From contig NW_020290042.1 of NCBI RefSeq assembly GCF_003144195.1, positions 62,001 through 126,000 of the forward strand: DNA of 64,000 bases, given 5' to 3'. The notes beneath the pieces were generated by a model, which saw nothing but the letters and a program-made list of their open reading frames with translations, had not been told where the DNA came from and ran no database searches. The stretch is from Ceraceosorus guamensis (Eukaryota; Basidiomycota; Exobasidiomycetes; Ceraceosorales; Ceraceosoraceae). Below, one piece after another: positions 56,968 to 64,000 of the stretch. Numbering within the stretch: the stretch's first letter is position 1; every line of letters begins with the position of its first letter. A program made the translations under genes and the position numbers.

Positions 56968-57525
56968 TGCCATTTCACGTTTCTTTGAGCGAGACGACGA
57001 CGAGCAGGCCTTACCGAGCATAAGCCCGCGTCCAGCATCTCGCCAAACCCAGCATCTCTACTTGCATATTCTCACAACATCGAGACATGTCCTTCTCTCC
57101 ACATTCTTTCTTGCAGCGTGTCCGACACCTCTTTGCGATCCAAACTCAATCAATTTGCTCGATGCACAAGTCAGCCAAGCAGTGGAAGGTCCTTGTGATG
57201 TCTGTGGCAGGGTCCTCGCAAAATCGCTTAAACGCACAGCGATTGCACTTCATGGTGGTGAGGCAGTTACGAGTGCAACTTTACGAACGCGGCTCTGCAC
57301 GAATGAACAAACACGAATGTGGTGATTGCAAGCCAGATCGGGCATGATGAATGGTATGACATGTTGCGTGCAAGCAAATAAGGAGCACACAAAGCAATGC
57401 AGAGAGGGCGGGGGCACATCGAGACAGGAATGAGTTTGCGATTGGGCGGGAGGGCCAACTAGGATGATGAGAACTTTCAAGATGGGTTCGCCAATTGCAA
57501 AAGGGCGTTCGGGCGTCCCGCTGGC
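56968..57525. other. Convergent spacer
   Basis: These 558 bp lie between two stop codons. The frames seen here have random composition, so only 3' untranslated sequence is expected. Confidence 0.5.
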
Positions 57526-59730
57526 TCAGCGGATACCGACGAATCGTCTCACAGCTCCTGCGCCACCGAGCGCTGGGCTGTTGGTCGCAGACCCGAAAAC
57601 GTCCTTGGCACCTGGTGCGACGTGTCGGTGCTGAGAACCAGATCGACTACGAGGATGATGCGTGGTGCTATCTCCACTTTCAGAAGACGCATTCTCCTTG
57701 TCCTCTCCACGATGACCTCGACGAATCTTTTTGCTAGACTTTTTGCTCGGCTGAGCGTCGATCATGCGAGCTTTGCCTTTGCCCAAAGAGGCGCCTCTAC
57801 TCGATTTGCCCACGTTGGCGTTGGTGGAGCCGAGAACTCCTTTGCCATTGGCGCATGCTACAGGCGGACCAAGTGGAGTCCAGCTATTCCCCTCGTTGGG
57901 AGAAGACAGGTCAAATACTCCCCAGGGAGACAGATCCGCTTTGCCAGACGCAGCAGGCGCGCTCTTCATTAATGCGGATGCAACCTCGAGCTCTTCCACA
58001 CTGCGCTTGCGGCCTTGAGGACTGACAGAGCGTCTGTCGCTGGGGACTAGTGGCGAAGAGGCGAGCTCCATAGCGTCGCCTGGCTGCTTAGCGTTGCGCG
58101 ACGAAGGCTTGGTTGGACTTGCAGTGGTGGCCGCGGCTGCGCTGCCGGTGAAGCCTTCGAAAGGTAGCGAAGCGGCAGCAGCCAGGGCGCTCTCGCGCAA
58201 AAGATCAGAACGAGCTTTGCTCTGGGTGCGCAGCGCAGGACTGGTCTCTGCAGTATCGCCTTCAGCTGCCGTTGAAGAGCCAGTCCGAGCAGGTGGGCTT
58301 CCTGCATTGCCCTGCTTAGGACGTCCTCCTGCGCTGTAGGGTGTCAGTCTGGTCTTCTCAATGTGGGGCGTCAGACCGGTCGAGCGCTGGGAGAAGGAAG
58401 TCGAGCTGGAACTTCGCTTGAGGCTTGCGCTTGCCATCTGCGAGACCTCGTCCGGCTCAGCCATGACATCTCGGAGTGGAGCTTGAGGCGCGGCGCGAGA
58501 GAAGTGGGGATCAATGGTCGCGCTGACTGGAGGAAGCACAAACCTCACACCTAGACCTTGCAGTCCTTGGCTGTGAGGCATGCCACCTTCGATTTGTACC
58601 GTACGTTCTCGTTCCATCTCTGCCGCTCGGACAGCTCTTGGCGTCCAAGAAGGGGCGGTCGCTGGAGGAGCCGTGTGTGGTTGACCTTCGAAGCGCAAGT
58701 CAGTGTTCCAATTAGACGAAGCAAAAGAGGCCGAAGGTGGGCTGGTAGGCAGAAGGTCTTCGAAACGACCAGACGAGGCGTGGAGGTTGGGAGCGCCGGG
58801 CATTTGACGAGCGGAACGAGGCATACCTCCGACCATCGGTGTAGCCATAGGCGAGTTCATGCTGAATGATCCAAGGCGAGGGGTCAAGTCTGTCGGAGAT
58901 CCTTGCGCAGGGTTGGAAGAGCGGCTTGCAGAGAGGGACAAGCCCAAGCCCTTGATGCCCTCATCTCTTGGCATGTCCATCCATCTGCGAGCGCGGACAG
59001 CTTCATCAGAAGGTCCCGCCTGGTCGTTGGGAGTCGCCCAGCTGGCGCTGGGGCCCGGAGGTAGGGCAGCGTAGCCGATACGAGGAGCGCGGGGCACCGC
59101 AACGTCGGAAGAGCTACGGTTGTAGCCAGGTCGAGTCCACTCGGCCTCAAGTCCAGGGAAAATGCCGGTAGCGCTGGTCCTGGGCGCTGCAACATCCGCA
59201 GGGCATGAAGCTGGCACGATGTGCTCCTCGTCTTGTAGCACCTCCTTATCGCTTGGGTCGCTCTCGCCGCTGATCTGACGGTCGCGTATAGCTTCGACGG
59301 GAGGTCGGGCCGAGAGTGGAGGCGAGTCAAGGCCAGAATTGGAGATCATGCTGGACAATCCGGGAAGTTTGGTGCGCTGTTGGCTACCGTCAGCGAGACT
59401 AGCATCGGCGTTGTTCGATGCGGAACCGCTCGCGCCATGGGAGTTGATGTGCAAGGGTGACAGCCTGAGACCAGCGGTGACGGGCGTGGGAGGCAATCCG
59501 TCGATGGAGATGGGGCTGCGTAGACCGAGCAGCTTGGAGCTGGGTCGCATGGGATCCGCGTCCACTTGCATCGCGGTGCCTTTGGCATGCGAAGAGGCAC
59601 CGTGGGATGCGTTGAAGGATGGCGAGGGCCATGGCTGAGACTCGGAGGAAGAGATGCGATGGGGAGAGATGAGGTCAGCTGGACGTGGGCGGCCAGTGCG
59701 CAGCTGCGAGAAGCTGCCGGAGGCCTGCAT
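57526..59730 (-). CDS. Ser/Pro-rich protein with KEN box and many SP/TP sites
   Basis: This is a single exon of 734 residues starting at MQASGSFSQLRTGRPR. I do not recognise the family. The whole protein is low-complexity and disordered, rich in Ser, Pro, Ala and Gly. Proline-directed sites are frequent, for example LISPHR, GLRSPIS, PPTPVT, RLSPLH, GLTPHIEK and RLTPYS, which CDK or MAP kinases could phosphorylate. A KEN degron (GEDKENAS) lies near the C-terminus next to basic stretches (KKSSKKIRRGHRG) that could serve as a nuclear signal. A short helix-prone element, RKRSVEELEVASALMKSAP, precedes it. Together these suggest a cell-cycle-regulated nuclear protein, perhaps a G1/S repressor of the Whi5/Nrm1 kind, but I see no definitive domain and that comparison is speculative. 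Confidence 0.72.
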   Translation of the reverse strand: MQASGSFSQLRTGRPRPADLISPHRISSSESQPWPSPSFNASHGASSHAKGTAMQVDADPMRPSSKLLGLRSPISIDGLPPTPVTAGLRLSPLHINSHGASGSASNNADASLADGSQQRTKLPGLSSMISNSGLDSPPLSARPPVEAIRDRQISGESDPSDKEVLQDEEHIVPASCPADVAAPRTSATGIFPGLEAEWTRPGYNRSSSDVAVPRAPRIGYAALPPGPSASWATPNDQAGPSDEAVRARRWMDMPRDEGIKGLGLSLSASRSSNPAQGSPTDLTPRLGSFSMNSPMATPMVGGMPRSARQMPGAPNLHASSGRFEDLLPTSPPSASFASSNWNTDLRFEGQPHTAPPATAPSWTPRAVRAAEMERERTVQIEGGMPHSQGLQGLGVRFVLPPVSATIDPHFSRAAPQAPLRDVMAEPDEVSQMASASLKRSSSSTSFSQRSTGLTPHIEKTRLTPYSAGGRPKQGNAGSPPARTGSSTAAEGDTAETSPALRTQSKARSDLLRESALAAAASLPFEGFTGSAAAATTASPTKPSSRNAKQPGDAMELASSPLVPSDRRSVSPQGRKRSVEELEVASALMKSAPAASGKADLSPWGVFDLSSPNEGNSWTPLGPPVACANGKGVLGSTNANVGKSSRGASLGKGKARMIDAQPSKKSSKKIRRGHRGEDKENASSESGDSTTHHPRSRSGSQHRHVAPGAKDVFGSATNSPALGGAGAVRRFVGIR

Positions 59731-61824
59731 GTTGTGTGCAGTGCAAGGTGTAAGGGATGTGTGAATGAGTCCCCTACGTTGAGATTAGAAACAGCAGAGA
59801 AGGAAGCAGAGGCAAAGATGTGATAATGTCGTTCAGAGCAGTGCGCGACAATGTGCCGTCGCGAGGCAAGTGGGGTGATCGATTGATTGGGTCGATCGAG
59901 TGCTCTTGTTGAGTTGGCAGTTGGAGTCGTGCTCGAATATCGTCGCTGGATGGTGTTGCGATGCTTAAGAGGGGGATCTTCGGGCGATGGATGCAGCAAA
60001 TGAAGCAATGTGGCTGAAGAGCAAGTCTGCAAAATATTAAAGGAGCTTGGGGAGGTCGTCAAAGGGCAAGGGCAGAGAATGGTGCGCAAGGGAGTGGGCA
60101 AAGAGGGCAATGATGGTAGGGAATGAGTCGTCGTCTCGTGAAAGTTATAGCAGTCGAGCGACGAGTGCAAAAGCGACTGGTGAAAGCGAGCGGAGAAGGG
60201 CAAGGATCTGGCCCAAGGGAGCAGAGAGGGGGAGAGGGGGGGAGAGGGCGATGAGGGCGATGAGGAAAGAAGCTTCGACGGGCGCTAGTGACAGCGACTT
60301 GCCCTTATGAGGAAGGCGAGGCCTTCCTTGCGGAACAGACTGAGCCACACAGCGGACAGCATGACAAGTCGCTGTCCGACCGTTGGGTGGACCGTTGGTT
60401 AGCCTAACGGAACATGCGCTCAGTCGATCTTGCCGCTCAAGTCGCGCTCAAGTCGTACGCTGCATGGCCTGCTTCTGCGCATCCTACAGCATGAAAGATG
60501 CGCCTGATTGCCTTGCAAGTCCGCCACGATTGCCGTCGGTCCATCTGGGAACTTTGAGCTGCCCAGGACCACACTCTGTGAGTTCATCGCTGGATCACGG
60601 CAGCGTTCGGAGCTCGGAGCATATCTGTGTGACGATGTGCGCGCCAGTCTTGAGTGCCAGATCCTCCGCCACCATGCTCGAGCCGAGACGAGGCTCGTCC
60701 AGAGTGCATGTGTCAGCTGCTCATCTGATTTGACCGCTACTTTGGGTCTACCTGGCGTCGATCTCGTAGCGAGCAAGGCGCAGCTACGGCTCAGACGCCC
60801 CACGGCGGGCGGAGAGTGGAGACGGCGAGCGCAGGTGGTGCGAGGCGCGCGCGTAACGCAATACAGCACGACAGGCACACGGCCCTCGATACTTGGCCGC
60901 TCCGCAAATCTAATCGGGCAATTGGAGATGCTGCCAGATGAGGCAACGATCGCGACTCTGAGCAGCAGCGATGCGCCCCGCTATTCCAAAGATGGCAAGG
61001 GCCAAGCTCGGGAAGCTGCCATGCGCTGCACCTTCTTCCAAAGGCACGCTCGGCCAGGCTGAAGCTGGTCATCCATGGCAGAAAGAGCAACAGACCGGTG
61101 CTCTGTGCGTGGGCCAGTCTATGTGTCGCGATTGACAGCTCAATCGCATGTCGATCATCGTCAAAACCCCGAACGGGCTCTTCGAGACTAGACTCGCGAG
61201 CGTGACGCTGCTGCTGGAGCAGCTGAAGGAAGGTACCTGTAGGTGAGATGGAGCAGATCTGAGCGGACCGGCAAACAGCCAACGTGGGCTGACGTGCGGT
61301 TGTAGGGTGAAAAGCTGAGGAGGGTGAGGGCAGGTGCACAGAGAAATGCTGCGCGCATTCCTCCGACACAATTTATTTTGAAATGGCGTTCTGTGCCGTT
61401 CGAGTGACGTGTGCTCACGATTGACGAGCGTCGTCAGAAGGTCTCCATTTTGGCCATAGGCACGCGCACAGGCGGGATCGGGCAAGTCCCCCGTCCCCCC
61501 CACCTGCGCCAGAAAGAGCATCACATACGGTCCAGATTTGGCGCGCGCGTTGCACTTGGCATGTGCGGCGCGTCAAGCGCAGGGCCGCGCGCGGCAGGAG
61601 AGAAACACGCGCAGCAGCAGCAGCTCACAGCGATGCATGAGCGTGATGGACGCGTGCATGAGAACAACACTGACATCCGAGCGCACACCGCTCAAGTGCT
61701 CATCCTCAGCTCAAAATGCGCCACCAATTTCAAACGCGCGCTCCGGACAAAGCATACCAAAGCTGGCCTCTGGCCCTTTCCCCGATACTGTGCCCCGTAC
61801 GAGAGGTGTGCGAGCACGCGATGC

Positions 61825-61825
<1 letters not shown>

Positions 61826-61860
<35 letters not shown>
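61826..61860 (+). repeat. (GCT)11 microsatellite
   Basis: Eleven perfect GCT units plus GC lie in an intergenic region. Confidence 0.9.
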
Positions 61861-62404
61861 GCGCGGTCCCCCTCGTGACTACTGTGGCTGTGCTATGCGG
61901 ATTTTTCTCGACTCGACGTTCAAACTTGAAACGTTCTGCACGCGGCCCGAGCGGTCGATCCTTAAGCATCAATGGGTACTTTTTTCCATTTCTTCTTGGC
62001 TCAATATTCGGTGGCTATCCTTGAGGCTCTTGCGTCGGTGCCTCGAAGTGTGCATTACGATGATAAGCTCGAACGCAGAAATGTGGGTCTTGGCGTCGAA
62101 TAGGCGCGGTATAGGAAGCGCATTGTTCATGCGACGATTGGTGGGTGAGGGGTGGAAGCCGCTACCGAGTCGAACTCACGCGACCAGGATGGGCGGTGTA
62201 GCAACTTCACTGGGATCTGCTGATGACTCTTTGCCGCGCTGACCACCTTTCGCAAGCACTCGATCAGTCGAGAGCAGTGCTCAAGCCCTTTCTTGAAGCG
62301 CAGTACTTTTGGAATCTTATGAATGCAGGAAGAGAATGCAGCGCCGGATTTTGGTTGACACGCAACGCTGCGTTTCGTAGCATCTGTAGAGGTCCTTATT
62401 AGAG

Positions 62405-62420
62405 CCCCCCCCCCCCCCCC
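62405..62420 (+). repeat. Poly-C tract (16 C)
   Basis: This is a run of 16 Cs in an intergenic region, the third long C run in the window. Its length is prone to sequencing error. Confidence 0.9.
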
Positions 62421-63435
62421 TTCACTCATGTCTCACGTTTTTGCATGGTTCAACATCGAGATGTAATCGAGCCGTCAGTGGCGGCCCCTGCAAATCATAT
62501 TGACGCAAAAGGCCTTTACGATGCTGCTCTACGAGTTGGAAAGATAGTCAAAGAGCAACATTATTAATGATACTGGAGCACGTGCTGCCTACACCCACGC
62601 ACCCTCGTGTGTGGGTCGAGCGGTTCTCGGCCGCGTGAGCACGACCGCGCGCCAGCCGCTGCGAGGCGCAGCGCGCGGGAGCAGAAAGGTGAGCTGAAGC
62701 CGCGTTGCTTGCCGGTGGTGTGGCAGCTGCCACAGCTCATTGGTGATGCAGCAGTCGTGAGTGCCTGTAACTCGAACTCGAACTCGAACTGCTCGACCGA
62801 CGTCCCGGTGCATGTTTCAGACGAGACCTCCATCACCTCCAGCCCGACTTCCTTGGCGCTCAAGTTACAGCCGCATATACCTGATGTACAGCATGCAGCT
62901 GTGATTGAATCTGAGCAGCGAGGTCGGAAGGTGTAGGTGAGTGTCCATCTAATACAGTCACGCATACCACACACACACACATCAGCAACCGATTCAAGAT
63001 TGGGCTGCGAAAGCAGGGCGAGTCAAAAACATCAGCAACACAAGAATTGCTGAATAGCGTTTGCCGCCTCCCCTTAGGTTTCACTTCTTTGTGAGCCATA
63101 CGCGCGAATCTTGGCGCCGCAGTGCATAATTTGTGGGCGCCTGTCCACACTGACTTTTTCCCTTTGCTGCACTCGCTCAGACTCGAGGCACAAAACACTC
63201 GCACGTACTCGAAAAGCTTCGCTGCGATTGCTGCTTCGCAGCTTATAGTCTACACCCCCAGAGGCACCCCAGAGGGGTACTGGGAAGCGCCTGGATTAGC
63301 AAGCACGCATGGCTTTTGGAGAGAGAGAGAGAGCAGGCAATTGGCAGTCTGGAGAGCACAAGTTTCACACATCGAGCTGGAACAGCGGTCGCTTCGTCGG
63401 GCGGCGAATGAGAGCATTCAAGCAGCCTCGTCAAA

Positions 63436-64000
63436 ATGCCTCCCCGCACTCGCACCCGCAATCAGCAGCAGCAGGCTGCAGCCGCAGCGTCAGTCCCTGA
63501 CCAAGTCCCCAACTCAAGTCATGACCTTGGCGCCATAGGCCCAGCAAGCACGCATGCCGCTTCTTCGCACAGAAATCGAGAGGAGCAGAATGAGCGGCTG
63601 AGCGGCCATCAAATGCAGAGTCCTTCGCAATCTTCGCATGGACAATTGGCGCAAGTCTTTGGCAGTCCACACGCTGAAGGTACACTATCTTTCCCCGATA
63701 TGCACAATCAATCCCTCATGCTCCAATCCAACCAGTCCCAACCACGCCATCAGCATCAAGCTCATCAACACCTCCCACAGCATCCCACCCACACGCACCA
63801 TCACCTGCAGCAGGAGCTCAGAGGCGACAACCAGTCGCAGCCTCAGGATTACACCGACACCAACTATGGCGGGGAGCTGATGGGCCGCTCCGACTATGGT
63901 GGTCAGCTTGCGGCCCACAGCCGGGCAGATCAACAGCAACCCGGACATGGGCACTCACAGCCGGTCGGAGTGCACAACGATCAGCTTATGGGAATGCAGC
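63436..64000 (+). CDS. Gln/His-rich protein, partial; runs off the right edge
   Basis: An ATG at 63436 opens a frame with no stop to the window end, giving 188 residues so far: MPPRTRTRNQQQQAAAAASV and onward. The sequence is rich in Gln, His, Ser and Asn, with stretches such as HQHQAHQHLPQHPTHTHHH and a loose duplicate YGGELMGRSDYGGQL. Stretches like these are typical of the N-terminal activation regions of fungal transcription or RNA regulators, but no domain is visible in the part present. In-frame length, steady composition and a clean start support a real gene. It is divergent from the KEN-box gene, 3.7 kb away. Confidence 0.75.
   Translation, partial: MPPRTRTRNQQQQAAAAASVPDQVPNSSHDLGAIGPASTHAASSHRNREEQNERLSGHQMQSPSQSSHGQLAQVFGSPHAEGTLSFPDMHNQSLMLQSNQSQPRHQHQAHQHLPQHPTHTHHHLQQELRGDNQSQPQDYTDTNYGGELMGRSDYGGQLAAHSRADQQQPGHGHSQPVGVHNDQLMGMQ

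Larger units (their letters stand above)
59731..63435. other. 3.7-kb divergent intergenic region
   Basis: No gene could be supported. It holds a (GCT)11 microsatellite and a 16-C tract. A 41-codon minus-strand stretch around 60605-60730 between a CAG acceptor and a GTGA donor reads LDEPRLGSSMVAEDLALKTG and onward. It looks protein-like, but I found no partner exons. A plus-strand 184-codon frame (60508-61062) over the same DNA is probably chance. Confidence 0.4.

Noticed and set aside
60508-61062. 184-codon plus-strand frame
   Set aside because: No motif or splice context; composition is random-like.
62150-62240. tRNA-like GAGTTCGACTC on the minus strand
   Set aside because: The flanking bases do not form a five-pair T stem and no acceptor or anticodon arm can be drawn.
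1-64000. Secondary-metabolite or effector gene cluster
   Set aside because: Neighbouring genes are mostly housekeeping and functionally unrelated; no backbone synthase or run of small secreted proteins is present.
1-64000. Transposons or virus-derived elements
   Set aside because: No transposase, reverse transcriptase, integrase or long terminal repeat was seen on either strand.

Overview
The window looks like nuclear DNA of a basidiomycete fungus, probably a smut relative (Ustilaginomycotina). Most genes are split by short introns of about 60-110 nt with GTGAGT-type donors. The gene content is fungal: a sphingolipid C9-methyltransferase, a Mam3/CNNM protein, a Zn2Cys6 regulator, a DHA1-type drug transporter, a 7TM-like protein of a kind common in basidiomycetes, and nuclear-encoded mitochondrial ribosomal proteins. 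Several long Ser/Pro-rich proteins with no recognisable homologue fit a smut. The placement below phylum is inference. I saw no transposase, reverse transcriptase, viral gene, rRNA, tRNA or CRISPR array.

Layout, left to right. An unknown disordered gene with a C-x-C/C-x-x-C pair runs off the left edge (1-2676, minus). Then come a PPR-like mitochondrial protein (3577-7071, plus), an HMCES/SRAP DNA-protein crosslink sensor (7213-9046, minus), an MFS drug transporter (9931-12056, plus), an assembly gap inside a poly-C tract (12769-12793), a fatty-acid-hydroxylase family enzyme (13185-14321, plus), a large single-pass membrane protein with a LIR-like motif and seven 11-residue amphipathic repeats (15258-19160, plus), a multi-pass membrane protein (21232-22844, plus), NECAP (23418-24459, minus), an isochorismatase-like hydrolase (25143-26236, plus), a CNNM/Mam3 transporter (27635-29975, plus), sphingolipid C9-methyltransferase (30934-32976, plus), uL3m (33285-34714, minus), a D-2-hydroxyacid dehydrogenase (about 37026-38707, plus), an Ayr1-like short-chain dehydrogenase (38999-40213, minus), mS35/Rsm24 (41309-42335, plus), a Zn2Cys6 transcription factor (42664-46122, minus), a mitochondrial rhodanese (49377-50156, minus), a 1301-residue multi-pass membrane protein (52706-56967, plus), a Ser/Pro-rich protein with a KEN box and many SP/TP sites (57526-59730, minus), and the start of a Gln/His-rich protein that leaves the right edge (63436-64000, plus).

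The genes do not form one pathway. Themes are mitochondrial function (PPR-like, uL3m, mS35, rhodanese), lipid metabolism (C9-methyltransferase, hydroxylase, Ayr1-like reductase), membrane transport and traffic (MFS, CNNM, NECAP), DNA damage tolerance (HMCES) and regulation (Zn2Cys6 factor, KEN-box protein). Convergent gene pairs sit 140-570 bp apart, while divergent pairs have 0.7-3.7 kb between them. These large spacers carry a recurring 7-nt motif family (ATTCGTG / GACTCAC and complements), poly-C tracts and a few microsatellites.

The strongest candidates for something undescribed are the 15258-19160 protein, whose architecture recalls a selective-autophagy receptor, the 52706-56967 membrane protein, and the dispersed 7-nt motif. 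The exon joins were worked out by hand from splice motifs, reading phase and, where available, family conservation.
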